Shown here: positions 1-10,400 of the stretch, in pieces
Numbering within the stretch: the stretch's first letter is position 1
Layout of the letters: the number at the start of each line of letters is the position of its first letter
Assembly (NCBI GenBank): GCA_015654985.1
Contig: JAATFW010000057.1
Location: 1-39,477 of the forward strand
DNA length: 39,477 nucleotides
Direction of reading: 5' to 3'
Origin: Sphingobacteriales bacterium
GTDB lineage: Bacteria > Bacteroidota > Bacteroidia > Sphingobacteriales > Sphingobacteriaceae
Translations under genes and position numbers: made by a program
Notes under the pieces: generated by a model
The model's database searches: none
Told to the model about the DNA's origin: nothing
What the model saw: only the letters and a program-made list of their open reading frames with translations

Positions 1-2319
1 ACCCACAGACGACGGGTCGTCAACCAGCGTAAGGTTGGTTACTTTGATATGCTGGTAAGTGGCATTAAATCCCAGCGTCCACCTGAAATTCTTTTGGGTA
101 ACAGCTACCGCATTCAGGGCAAATTCAAAACCGTTGCTTTCTATATTGCCCACATTGGTCGTGGCATTCTGATCAAAGTTCGATCCGGCGGCAACCGGCA
201 CATTAGCCAGCAGGTCTCTCGTTTTCCTTGTATAGTAATCAAAAGAGCCCGAAAGGCGGTTCTGGAAAAATCCGAAGTCAATGCCGTAGTTGAAGGCATC
301 TGTGGTCTCCCATTTCAGATCGTTCACGTAAACTGAAGGCCTAAGTACGTCATACCAGGTATCGCCGAACATATACTGCGCATACTGGTTCCCCCGCGCA
401 TAGACCGGCAGATAGGAATAGTTGCCGATGCCTTCCTGCTGGGCGGTCACCCCGTAACTGATCCTCGGCTTCAGATCGCTGATGATGCGGTTTCCTTTCA
501 GGAAGTTTTCCTCAGTCATTCTCCAGGCCAGTGCCAGCGAAGGAAATGTTCCCCAGCGGTTGTTGGGGTTAAATCTCGAAGTACCATCACGCCGTACGGC
601 TGCTGTAAGCAGGTACCGCGAAGCATAGGTATAATTTACCCTGCCGTAAAATGAAATTAAGGTATGCCGCTGATCGACCGCAGCAGAGGATGACTGTTCC
701 GCACCCGCAACATTATAGCTTATATATGCAGGGTTTACAGATTTCCAGTACTGGTAATCGTATCCTGCAGTTACATCAAGGGTACTGTTTATAGATTTCA
801 GGTCGTTTGTATAGTTAAGATAACCGGTAAACAGGCGGTTGCGAAGCTCCTGTGAATATGCATCGACAGTTCCGCCTACTGTATATGCACCGGCAGCCTC
901 CGCGGGAATGTAGTTGGAACCCTCTCCTTTCGAATAATCGTATCCCAGGGTTACATGCGCCTTTAATCCTGTAAGTACAGGAACTTTATACTCGGCATCG
1001 ATATTGCCGATACTGCGGGAAATCCTGCTTTTGTGGATTTCCTGTTTCAGTAAGCCTACCGGGTTCCGGTTGGCCCCTGTTGCGGGATTCCCGTTTTCAA
1101 TACTTTCGTAATAACCGCCGAAGGCAGTGTCGATCCCCGAATAGACCGGCTGCGTAGGGTTAAAGGCCGTGGCCGACCATACAGCATCTCCATTTGCAAA
1201 ATGGTTATTATTTACCGATCCTTTCAGGTTGATATTTAATTTTAAACTTCCTTTGAGAAAAGACGGTGAAGCTGCTATGGCGCCGGTGGTGCGGTCTGTT
1301 TTGTCTGTGAGAAGGGTTCCGTTCTGACGAAAATATCCTACAGATGCCCTGAAGGGAAGAGAGGGTTTAATACTGCCTGAAAGACTGAAATTATTGTCGG
1401 TACCGAACGCATCGTTAAATACCTCGTCTTCCCAGTTGGTCGAAACATCGCCCAGCAGGGCCTTCTGGGCATCCGTTCCCTCTTCATTGATCAGGTCTCT
1501 GAACTGACCGGGAGAAAGCACTTTACTCAGCCCCAGACTGTGCTGCAGCGACACCACGGAAGAAAAATTTGCCTTCAGCCTGCCTCCGCCCTTCTTTGTA
1601 GTAATGATAATCACACCATTGGAAGCCCGTGAACCGTAAATAGCCGTAGAAGATGCGTCTTTCAGTACGGTCATACTTTCAATGTCGTTCGGGTTGATCA
1701 GACTCAGAAAATTGCTGCTGTTTCCGCTGATGCCGCCGTTTTCCAGCGGCACCCCGTCAAGTACGATCAGCGGGTCGTTGCTTGCACTCAGAGAAGCTCC
1801 TCCACGGATGCGGATCGTACTCCCGGAGGTGGCCGAGCCGCTGTTCGACATGATCTGCACCCCGGCGACCTTTCCGTTGATCAGTTGTTCGGGTGAGCTG
1901 ACCAGCCCGCCATTAAAGTCTTTCGTCCCGACGGTAGTGATGGAACCGGTCAGGTCCTTTTTGGCGGTAGTTCCATAGCCCACTACCACTACTTCGCTCA
2001 GGTCGGTTGCTGCGCGGCCCAGCTTAAAGTCGACCACTTCATCCTTTTTTAGCTCAATGCTCTTCCGGATATCGCTGTACCCAACAAACCTGACGGTAAT
2101 GAATATGGTGCCCAGCGGCACTCCGGTCAGCCTGTAATTTCCTTTTTCATCAGAAGAAGCGGACCTTCCGCCGGTTACCGCAATGGATGCGCCTGGCAAA
2201 GATTCGCCGTTTTCATCTGAGATGTGGCCTCTGATGGTTGCTGTCTGACCGAACACCAGCGTGACGATACAAACAAACAGGATCATCATAGTAAATTTTA
2301 ATGCATACGCTCGTTTCAT
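1..2319 (-). CDS. SusC/RagA-family TonB-dependent outer-membrane receptor (partial, C-terminus outside window)
   Basis: This is the beginning of a SusC-like receptor, an outer-membrane beta-barrel that imports oligosaccharides or other large nutrients with a SusD partner and TonB energy. The frame is open from the ATG at 2319 to the window edge (773 residues), so the C-terminal part of the barrel is missing. Seen in the sequence: a signal peptide (about residues 1-25, ending VFGQ), a carboxypeptidase-regulatory-like domain starting at TIRGHISDE (about 28-105), the VVVGYG linker near 111-116, and then the plug domain with the DASSTAIYGSRASNGVIIITTKKG signature in pieces (VLKDASSTAIYGSRASNG). 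There is no STN domain before the CpdA-like domain, unlike the second receptor in this window. It diverges from the HTCS gene at 2484, the usual arrangement for HTCS-controlled polysaccharide loci, so a susD and enzyme genes are expected beyond the left edge. The substrate cannot be read from the sequence. Confidence 0.95.
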   Translation of the reverse strand, partial: MKRAYALKFTMMILFVCIVTLVFGQTATIRGHISDENGESLPGASIAVTGGRSASSDEKGNYRLTGVPLGTIFITVRFVGYSDIRKSIELKKDEVVDFKLGRAATDLSEVVVVGYGTTAKKDLTGSITTVGTKDFNGGLVSSPEQLINGKVAGVQIMSNSGSATSGSTIRIRGGASLSASNDPLIVLDGVPLENGGISGNSSNFLSLINPNDIESMTVLKDASSTAIYGSRASNGVIIITTKKGGGRLKANFSSVVSLQHSLGLSKVLSPGQFRDLINEEGTDAQKALLGDVSTNWEDEVFNDAFGTDNNFSLSGSIKPSLPFRASVGYFRQNGTLLTDKTDRTTGAIAASPSFLKGSLKLNINLKGSVNNNHFANGDAVWSATAFNPTQPVYSGIDTAFGGYYESIENGNPATGANRNPVGLLKQEIHKSRISRSIGNIDAEYKVPVLTGLKAHVTLGYDYSKGEGSNYIPAEAAGAYTVGGTVDAYSQELRNRLFTGYLNYTNDLKSINSTLDVTAGYDYQYWKSVNPAYISYNVAGAEQSSSAAVDQRHTLISFYGRVNYTYASRYLLTAAVRRDGTSRFNPNNRWGTFPSLALAWRMTEENFLKGNRIISDLKPRISYGVTAQQEGIGNYSYLPVYARGNQYAQYMFGDTWYDVLRPSVYVNDLKWETTDAFNYGIDFGFFQNRLSGSFDYYTRKTRDLLANVPVAAGSNFDQNATTNVGNIESNGFEFALNAVAVTQKNFRWTLGFNATYQHIKVTNLTLVDDPSSVG

Positions 2320-2483
2320 TTAGTATGGTTTAATTGATGTAGTACTGGTTTATAACCGGCTCATAATTATTTAAGACAATAATAAGAAGACAAGGGCCAT
2401 TTCAATTTGTTCAAATCGTCATTTATCTGTTTCATTTTGTCTTTTTCCTCAGAAAAAGTTTTATTATTGGGTTCTCAACCGAT
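2320..2483. promoter_or_regulatory. Divergent control region between susC and HTCS genes
   Basis: This 164-bp AT-rich spacer must hold both promoters. Visible elements are an inverted repeat ATTTG-tt-CAAAT at 2405-2416 and a short hairpin CTTTTTC-ctca-GAAAAAG at 2441-2458 followed by TTTTATTATT. The hairpin lies just before the HTCS start and could be a weak leader or terminator-like structure. No perfect TAnnTTTG box was found, so promoter positions are not assigned. HTCS binding here is an inference from gene order. Confidence 0.35.
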
Positions 2484-5400
2484 ATGAAGCTCTCAGCAGA
2501 AAACGTATTTACCGGAAGCAGGCCCTGGATGGTATTCCTGCTGACTGCATTTTTCTTCTTTTTTACCGGTTCCGGCGGATATTCTCAAACCCAGCAGATC
2601 AGCTTCAGCCTGATCAGCTATGACGACGGCTTATCAAACAGCACCATCGAAAGTATCACCCAGGACAGCCGGGGGTTTATATGGATCGGTACCCGCGACG
2701 GGCTGAACAAATACGACGGCTACCGGATGACGGTTTTCAGAAACAGGAAGAACGACACCAGCTCCATCAGCGATAGTTACATCAAATACATTTACGAGGA
2801 CAGCCGGAAGGAGCTCTGGATCGGCACCACCAACGGGCTGAACCGTTTTGATCAGGAGAGCCAGCGCTTCCTCTCGTATTTTCACCGCCCAGGTAACCCG
2901 CAGACAATTTCGGGCAACTACATTACCTGCATTATGGAAGACAGGAAGCACCAATTGTGGGTAAGTACTGCAGATGGAGGATTGAATATCCTGGACCGGA
3001 AAACGGGTACAGCAAGGCATTTTACCAGCACTTCCTCGCCGAACAGTCTGAGCAACAATAGTGTAAATTATGTTTTTGAGGACAGCAAGGGGACGATCTG
3101 GGCTGCTACTGCCGGGGGGCTGAACCGTTACCACCCTGAAAGCGGTACCTTCACCCGCTATTTTACCACCGGTTACACCGCCTTTAAGCAAATAAAGGAA
3201 GATGCCTCCGGCCAACTGTGGATAGCAACAGAAGGCAGCGGCATTCTGGTCTTTAACCCGCAAAAAGGCACAACCAGAAACTTCAGGCACAGCGATACAG
3301 CAAAAGGAAGCCTCGGAAACGACCTGGTGCTCTGCCTGCTTACCGCACGTAACGGGCAGATCTGGGCAGGAACCATTAACGGCGGATTAAACCTGTTTAA
3401 CCCGGAAACGGACACCTTTACCAGGTACAGCACCGAGCCGGGTTATATCTCCGGACTCTCGCAGAGAACGATCTCCGCGCTTTTTGAAGATAGACAGGGA
3501 AATCTCTGGATCGGTACCCACCGCGGGGGAGTTAACCTTTATACCCCTGCGGCGAAAAAGTTCAGCGTTTACCGGCAGGAGACCCGGCCGGGCAGCCTCA
3601 GCTATAACGATGTAAAATGCTTTGCGGAAGATCATTCCGGCAGGATCTGGATTGGCACCGATGGCGGCGGCCTTAACCTCTTCAACCGGAAAGATCAGAC
3701 CTTTACGGCATACCGGCATAAAAGTACCGACCCGCACAGTCCCGGATCGGATGCCGTGCTCGATATCACTGAAGACAGCAAAAACCGACTCTGGATAGCA
3801 ACCTGGGGCGGCGGCCTTAACCGCATGGACGTTGCCACGGGTACCTTTACCCGCTTCAGGAACAACCCTTCAGACCCCGCGTCGATCACTTCCGACTTCG
3901 TGCAGAATGTATTCGAAGACAGCAGGGGAATCCTCTGGGTGGGTACCTATTTCGGGGGGCTCAACCGCTTCGATGCTGCAACGGGCAAATTTCAGCGGGT
4001 AACTGCCTCCCCGGATGGAAAATCGGCACTCACAGGCAGCAACATCATTGCCCTGAATGAAGACAGCGACGGCAACCTCTGGATCGGCACCGACGACGGA
4101 GGGCTCAACTGCCTGAACAGAAGAACCGGCAGGTTCGAACACTATTTCGATAAGCTGAACAAAAAACCGGATCTCAGGATCGTGTTTCGCGACCATAAAG
4201 GAAGATTGTGGGTGGGGCACGAGGGCCTGTATCTCTTTGATCCCCTGCGGAAAATATTCAGGCTTTTCACTTCCCGGGCCGGACTGGACAGGGTCTTTAT
4301 AAAGGGAATAGAAGAGGATAGCCGCGGAAACCTCTGGATCTCTGCCTCCGCCGGAATTGTCAGGCTGAACCCTGAAAGTCTCCAGGTGCGCAGCTACAAT
4401 ACCCGGGATGGCTTGCAGGCAATGGAATTTGAAGCAGGCGCCAGCCTTAAAACACGCAGCGGGCAGATCTTCTTTGGCGGCGTGAATGGGTTCAACGCCT
4501 TCTATCCTGAAAGTATGAAAAATAATCCATGGGTCCCTCCTGTTTATATTACCGGATTCCAGATCTTCAACAGGGATATCCGGGTGGGCGACGGGAACGC
4601 CATCCTCCAAAAAGATATCACATATACCAGGGAAATACGGCTCAACTACCGGCAGTCGAGCATTTCCTTCACCTTTGCCGCCCTGAATTACCTTGCATCA
4701 GCCAATAACAGGTATGCATATATGCTCAGCGGCTTCGACAGGGACTGGAATTATACCGGCGGCCGTATGGCGACCTACACGAACCTCGACCCCGGAACCT
4801 ACACCTTCAGGGTGATGGCATCCAACAACGATGGGGTATGGAATAAAAAAGGAGCTTCGGTAACTATCATCATCAGTCCGCCCTGGTGGCAAACCTGGTG
4901 GTTCAGGACGCTGCTTGCGGCAGTGGCGCTGGGCTCTGCCTATGCCCTTCATATCTATCGTAAAAACCGGCATATCCACCGGTTGAACGAAGAAAAAAAG
5001 GAAGAGATCCACCAGATGCAGCTCCAGTTCTTCACCAACATCTCGCATGAATTCAGGACACCGCTTACCCTGATCTCGGGCCCTGTTGAAAACCTGATGA
5101 ACACAGAAAAAAGACCGGAAGTATTGCATGCCTATGGGCAGGTGCTGCGTAATTCGCGAAGGCTGATGAATCTCGTCAACGAACTGATGGACTTCAGAAA
5201 GGTGGAATCAGGAATCCTGCAACTGAAAGCCGTCCCTGGTAACATCAACGTTTTTCTCGACGAGATCACCTCGGAATTCGACAACTGGGCCGCACAGAAA
5301 AAAGTGCTGTTTACGGTTGAGAATATCCCACAGCCCTGTCAGCATGTGTATTTCGACCGGCAGATCCTTGAAAAGATCCTGCTTAACCTCATTAACAATT

Positions 5401-6635
5401 CGTTCAAATACACTCCCGATGGCGGCAGTATCCGGGTAAAGCTTTTTTTCTCAAAAGACGAATTCCATCCCGCATTTTCCAATGAGCTGAAAGTAACCGG
5501 TCCTTACCAGGCAAAAGAATACCTGTATATTCTTGTTTCCGACAGCGGCATAGGAATCTCTTCCGAATCGATCGGGCACCTGTTCCAGCGCTATTACCGC
5601 ATCACGTCATCCCACCTCGGCTCGGGTATCGGCCTGGCGTTCGTAAAAACCCTCGTCATGCTGCATAAAGGACATATTTTCGTTTACAGCGAACGAAATA
5701 AAGGCACCGAATTTCTCCTCGCCCTGCCGTTCAGGGCAGAAGATTATACCGAAGGAGAGCGCTGGACAGACAACAACGGCAACCTGCGGCTCGAGAGCAT
5801 ACATTCGGAATGGGATACTACTCCCCCTGTTCCAGAACAGCCACTCAAAAACCCGAAAGCCCTCCGGGGTAACGGCAAAAGGATCCTGATAGTGGAAGAC
5901 AATGCTGAACTTCGTCATTTCCTGAAAGAAAGCCTTGAAGGGTATTACCGGATCGCCGAAGCCTCCAACGGAGCCGAAGGCCTGCAGCAGGCTGCCGCCC
6001 ATATTCCCGATCTGATTATCAGCGATGTAGTAATGCCCGGGATGGACGGCATTGAATTCTGCCGCGAGGCAAAGAAAGATGAGCGGCTTAAGTCCGTTCC
6101 CTTTATTTTACTAACCGCAAAGGACGCGCTGGAGGCGCGTATTGAAGGCATTGGTTCCGGCGCCGACTTCTATTTCTCAAAACCCGTCAGCATCAATCTG
6201 CTGCACCTTACTATCCGGAATATTTTTGAACACGAAAACCAACTCAGGGAGCAGTATATCCGCGACTACCACTCCGAAATAAAAGCCGCAACAGATTCGG
6301 ATAAAGACAGGCAGTTCATTGATCAGCTTGTGGCCTTAATAGAATCCCAGATTATTAATCCCGACCTCGACGTCGAATACCTCTGCAGTCAGCTCAACAT
6401 GAGCCGCACCAAACTTTACGAAACGGTACGCCGCATCAGCGGCCAGTCCATCGTCGAATTCGTTCGTACCATTCGCCTCAACAAAGCTGTACAAATGCTT
6501 ATACACGAAGATTTGTCACTTTCAGAAGTCATGTTCCGCGTCGGCATACAAACCCAGTCATACTTCACGAAAGCCTTTAAAAAAGAATTTGGCAAAACTC
6601 CCACTCAATTCCTGAAGGAACTGAAAAAAGTTTAG
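2484..6635 (+). CDS. Hybrid two-component system sensor/regulator (HTCS) with double beta-propeller
   Basis: One-protein two-component regulator of the type that controls polysaccharide utilisation loci. It senses a ligand, often an oligosaccharide, in the periplasm and activates transcription in the cytoplasm. Domains in order: a signal/anchor segment (residues about 15-35); 13-14 propeller blades with the LWIGT-x-GGLN pattern, enough for two seven-bladed propellers (about 40-720); a Y_Y_Y domain (about 740-800); a membrane helix at the WWQTWWF motif (about 800-825); HisKA with phospho-acceptor His855 in NISHEFRTPL; HATPase_c with the N-box LLNLINNSFKY near 972 and G-boxes DSGIGI and GSGIGLAF; a receiver with Glu1138/Asp1139 and phospho-acceptor Asp1181 in ISDVVMPGMDG; and an AraC-type helix-turn-helix (about 1295-1383). 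All catalytic residues are present. A second possible start is Met16 at 2529. It diverges from the receptor gene at 2319, its likely target. Several long reverse-strand open frames inside it are composition shadows. Confidence 0.96.
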   Translation: MKLSAENVFTGSRPWMVFLLTAFFFFFTGSGGYSQTQQISFSLISYDDGLSNSTIESITQDSRGFIWIGTRDGLNKYDGYRMTVFRNRKNDTSSISDSYIKYIYEDSRKELWIGTTNGLNRFDQESQRFLSYFHRPGNPQTISGNYITCIMEDRKHQLWVSTADGGLNILDRKTGTARHFTSTSSPNSLSNNSVNYVFEDSKGTIWAATAGGLNRYHPESGTFTRYFTTGYTAFKQIKEDASGQLWIATEGSGILVFNPQKGTTRNFRHSDTAKGSLGNDLVLCLLTARNGQIWAGTINGGLNLFNPETDTFTRYSTEPGYISGLSQRTISALFEDRQGNLWIGTHRGGVNLYTPAAKKFSVYRQETRPGSLSYNDVKCFAEDHSGRIWIGTDGGGLNLFNRKDQTFTAYRHKSTDPHSPGSDAVLDITEDSKNRLWIATWGGGLNRMDVATGTFTRFRNNPSDPASITSDFVQNVFEDSRGILWVGTYFGGLNRFDAATGKFQRVTASPDGKSALTGSNIIALNEDSDGNLWIGTDDGGLNCLNRRTGRFEHYFDKLNKKPDLRIVFRDHKGRLWVGHEGLYLFDPLRKIFRLFTSRAGLDRVFIKGIEEDSRGNLWISASAGIVRLNPESLQVRSYNTRDGLQAMEFEAGASLKTRSGQIFFGGVNGFNAFYPESMKNNPWVPPVYITGFQIFNRDIRVGDGNAILQKDITYTREIRLNYRQSSISFTFAALNYLASANNRYAYMLSGFDRDWNYTGGRMATYTNLDPGTYTFRVMASNNDGVWNKKGASVTIIISPPWWQTWWFRTLLAAVALGSAYALHIYRKNRHIHRLNEEKKEEIHQMQLQFFTNISHEFRTPLTLISGPVENLMNTEKRPEVLHAYGQVLRNSRRLMNLVNELMDFRKVESGILQLKAVPGNINVFLDEITSEFDNWAAQKKVLFTVENIPQPCQHVYFDRQILEKILLNLINNSFKYTPDGGSIRVKLFFSKDEFHPAFSNELKVTGPYQAKEYLYILVSDSGIGISSESIGHLFQRYYRITSSHLGSGIGLAFVKTLVMLHKGHIFVYSERNKGTEFLLALPFRAEDYTEGERWTDNNGNLRLESIHSEWDTTPPVPEQPLKNPKALRGNGKRILIVEDNAELRHFLKESLEGYYRIAEASNGAEGLQQAAAHIPDLIISDVVMPGMDGIEFCREAKKDERLKSVPFILLTAKDALEARIEGIGSGADFYFSKPVSINLLHLTIRNIFEHENQLREQYIRDYHSEIKAATDSDKDRQFIDQLVALIESQIINPDLDVEYLCSQLNMSRTKLYETVRRISGQSIVEFVRTIRLNKAVQMLIHEDLSLSEVMFRVGIQTQSYFTKAFKKEFGKTPTQFLKELKKV

Positions 6636-6689
6636 ATCACTGCATGGGGCATTGATTAAACTGGCTTAAGGATGAAAACCTCAATATGA

Positions 6690-6860
6690 GAAAAATCATA
6701 CAAAAAATTTACAGGGAGTATTTTCTGCAGCAAGCTGAAACAGGACCGGTATGTTCCTTCCGTCACACTGGTACCGCGCTATAGCGGCACCTCCTATACG
6801 CTCAATCCCGCCGGGGCAGAAATGATGTATTTCCCAATTTTTACGGTGGGGAAGAAATGA
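6690..6860 (+). pseudogene. Possible gene remnant (C-terminal fragment, no start codon)
   Basis: Between the HTCS and the DinB-like gene lies an open stretch of 56 codons ending in TGA with no usable ATG. Its translation has protein-like composition, including the piece YSGTSYTLNPAGAEMMYFP. A competing frame begins with ATG at 6686 and reads MRKIIQKIYREYF before breaking down near 6800. The mixture of two plausible partial frames suggests a decayed gene with a frameshift. I do not recognise the parent family, and it could be chance coding potential. The remaining bases of the 6636-6915 spacer show nothing else. Confidence 0.25.
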
Positions 6861-6915
6861 AGCAGGCGATCATTGAATGATCACCTGCCTACATTATATA
6901 AACGCCGCTTTGGCT

Positions 6916-7374
6916 CTATTTCACCATTCGTCTAAGAGACATAGCATACCCAAAATGTATCCCATCGTGCACTGCCGCCCACCTGATTGCATCATCAATT
7001 GTTAAAAGCTCAATTCCTGAATGCAGAGTACATGGATTATAATCATCAAGCAGGCCGCTGTAAAAATCATCTTCTGTCTTGTCAATTACAGTAATAAGAT
7101 AACCGGCCAGTTTTTCGAATTCTTCCGGATTCACTGGTGCCTCAGGTCTCGTTCCTCTCCGGTATTTGCTGATGTATGTTTCTTCGACCAGAGGAGTTTT
7201 ATTACCAAATTCATAGCAAAGGATCTGCTGGCTGACAATAATGTGCCCAAAATTCCAGATGACGTTATTATTAAAGCCATCAGGTACTTTGTTGATTTGT
7301 TCAGTTGAAAGCGCTGAAATTAACTTAAGAAAATTCAACCTGTTCTTTCTGATATTGTTAAAGGTTCGTTCCAT
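6916..7374 (-). CDS. DinB-family (DinB/YfiT-like) four-helix protein
   Basis: A 152-residue protein of the DinB/YfiT superfamily: four-helix bundles that often bind a metal through three histidines, some acting as thiol-dependent transferases and many without a known substrate. Seen here: an N-terminal helix (MERTFNNIRKNRLNFLKLI), His44 in the NVIWNFGHIIVSQQ helix, and the C-terminal pair His136 and His140 in AAVHDGIHFGYAMSLRR. These three histidines fit the family's metal triad. The length is usual for the family. It stands alone on the minus strand with its start codon facing the kinase gene at 7467, about 90 bp away. It is probably cytoplasmic, as no signal peptide is visible. The exact reaction cannot be assigned. 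Confidence 0.85.
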   Translation of the reverse strand: MERTFNNIRKNRLNFLKLISALSTEQINKVPDGFNNNVIWNFGHIIVSQQILCYEFGNKTPLVEETYISKYRRGTRPEAPVNPEEFEKLAGYLITVIDKTEDDFYSGLLDDYNPCTLHSGIELLTIDDAIRWAAVHDGIHFGYAMSLRRMVK

Positions 7375-7466
7375 CCGCTAATATAGAATAAATTTTCAGA
7401 CGTGGTTTGCCGAAAAGATTGACTTCTCTATTGTTTTTCAGAAAAAATCGTTATTTTTCATTCCTC

Positions 7467-10400
7467 ATGAAGTTCGACAAAAATAAGGGGCTAAAAGTCG
7501 TCTTTTTTCTCATTTTATTTGCATCTGCAGCCTGCCGTAATAAGCAACAGGAGCATGAATTGCCATTAGAGAATAGCGAAAGGAAGGAACTAACAACCAA
7601 ACCACTCAATTTTGAAAAAAAACAGGCAGTAAAATGGACAACCAAACCATTTCCCGGTTTGAACAGCTTTCCCCTAAAGCAGTTCAGCTTAAAAAACATT
7701 CCTTCAAAACCATTCACTACAGGTGGTGAAGTATACGCAGGGAAGCCATCCGGAGAAGAACCCATTCGTCTGGATTACCGGGATACGTCTTCCGACCTCA
7801 AAAGTATACCGGCAAAACCGCTTAGTTTTAAAGTCACTCTCCTTCCTGCACCGAACAGAATTAAAGCGATGCCTCCAAAAGGAACTCAGGGTAGCTTCAG
7901 GGGAATACTAAGTTACGGACAGGATGAAGGTCTTGTCGGATCAATTATTATATTCAGCCGCTGTGACCGGTACGGGCTTTTATGGATTGGTACCGAAAAG
8001 GGACTGTGCGTATATGATGGCGAGAATTTCGAAGTTTTCAACCTTGGCCCCGGAATGGAGAATATGATCACTAATCTCCTTGAAGATAAAAACGGAGCTA
8101 TGTGGATAGGTAATTACCAGGGAAAAGTTTTCCTGTTAGACAGAAGAAGCCGCGTATTGAAACAAGCCGAAGATCCGGATCCATCCCCCGCTATTATTTT
8201 GGGTATGGTGGAGGATGATGAAGGCAAGATCTGGATCACTTCGTCAAATGGTAAATTGTCTATAATTGATCCTTCTGATAATACTATTCGGATTTTAAAT
8301 AAAAAAGGAGAGCTGAACAACGATGTCACGAGCAGGATAACCAGGGACAGGTATAATCGTGTCTGGGTGAATAATAGCGGAAGGGCTAGTGTCTGGGATT
8401 TAAAAAATCACACAATACGCCATATAGATAAAATTCGCGGGAATGAAACCATCCTGTCGGCCCTGGAAGATAATACAGGAACGATGTGGATATCGACTTC
8501 CAAAGCAACTCTTTACAAAATTAGTCGCGACGGGCATTTTGCCATTCCTTCGGGCGTCCACTTTAAATATCCTGTATATACTCTTGCCAAAGATAAAAAA
8601 GGGAATATCTGGGCAGGATGCGATAGCGGCCGGATATATGTCTACAACCCTTCCAGGCAAACGGTTGAATTTATGCGTATTGATGTTCCTACCAGGGTAT
8701 TTGACTTCACCGAAGACAGGCAGGGACAAGTATGGATTTCACTTGCGGGTACTGGCGGAGGGTATCTTATAAAGAGAAATGAAGGGAAGGCCGGAAATTT
8801 TGGCCGCATGCAGGGGATGACCGATAATAATGTATGGGGATTGCTGGAAGATAAAAAAGGAAATATCTGGATGGGAACCTATAACGGCATCGACATTTAT
8901 GACCCTGCCCACGAACAGATCAGGCACCTCGGCACGGAACAGGGATTGAAACAGCTACGGCAGGTCCGCTTATTACAGGTGAACGATGAAGTGTGGACCG
9001 GAAGTGACAGTGTAATCAATATCATTAATACCGATAAAGGAACCATCAGAACATTAGGCCGGTCTGCCGGGTTAGACATGCGATTCCTGTCGTATTTGCA
9101 AAAAGATTCACACGGAAGAATATGGGCGGCATCGTTTGATGGCCGGTTAAGGATCATTGATCTCCATTCGAATACCGTCAGCTTTTTTGACAACCCCAAC
9201 CCTGACAGTGCTGTTTCCTTTATAAAAGAAGATTCTTCAGGATTTATTTGGATCGGCATCCGTGATTATGGAATATATGTTTTAGACCCGGATCTGAAAC
9301 ATATGCGTCAGGCTACGGTAGCCGGGGGACTGGCAAGCGGAAATGTGACAGATTGGGTTGAAGACGATTCGAAAAATATCTGGCTGTCCACAGAAAATGG
9401 GATCCAGCGGATAAATGCAGGATTGAAAACTTCTGTTATCCTCGGAACAGATGAAGGCTTACCTAAAAAGGAGTCTTATTCAATAGCCAGAAGAGGCAAA
9501 TTAATTTATGCAGGAACCTCGGATGGACTGGCCGTTATTGGTCCCGTCCCTCCTGCCGGGAAAAAGTCTCTGTGGCCTGTAAGGGTTTATAAAAAGTCGC
9601 AGGGACTTGCTTACCTCGACTTCAACCAGGGGACGATGATGTTCACCAGAAAAGGGAAATTATATGCTGGGGTTGAGCAGACACTGCTGGTAATGGAAGA
9701 ACCAGGCATTGATACTGTGGTGCCTTCTCCCTTTATTACCGGAATTGATATTCTTGGAGAAAGCGCCTCTTTCCTTCCCCGTGACTTGCCTGAGGACGCA
9801 AAGACTCAGGATACTCTCCGGAAAGCAGACACCGGATCCGTTCACACACCGAAAGATAAAATGGCATCGCGTTCTGATGCACTGAGAAAACGCCATATTG
9901 TTTGGAAAGATGTGCAGGGACCTTTCAATATGCCGGAAGGCCTGGTACTTCCTTATAATCAGAATTACCTGACTTTCCACTTTACGGGTTCACAACTAAG
10001 CAATCCCGACAACGTACGTTATCGCTATATTCTCGAAGGGGTAGATAAGGTGTGGAGCCAGGTTTCTGATCAAAATGTTTCCGACAACTATCGTGATCTG
10101 CCGCCCGGAAAGTATGTATTTAAGGTGGCTGCCAAAGGTTTTAATAATCTGTGGAGTGCCCCTTATTCTTTACATTTTTCTATCAGCCCTCCATGGTGGA
10201 AAACATGGTGGGCGTTTGGGTTCTATCTGCTGTTGCTTGCCGGGGCAATAAGGGCCTTCATCATTTATCGCTCCCGCCAGCTTCAGGCGGAAAACAGGTT
10301 ACTTGAAGAGAAGGTTGCCCAACGTACCGAAGAACTCAATATGTCGCTGAAAAATTTGCAGGCAACACAATCACAACTCATTACCGCAGAAAAAATGGCT

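Noticed and set aside
49-1978. Plus-strand open frames of 95 and 98 codons near the window start
   Set aside because: They are shadows of the minus-strand SusC receptor, whose frame is continuously open from 2319 to the window edge.
2634-4610. Long minus-strand open frames (218 and 246 codons) inside the HTCS gene
   Set aside because: They lie opposite the repeated propeller blades; the repeated blade codons keep the reverse frame open. They show no family features or start signals.
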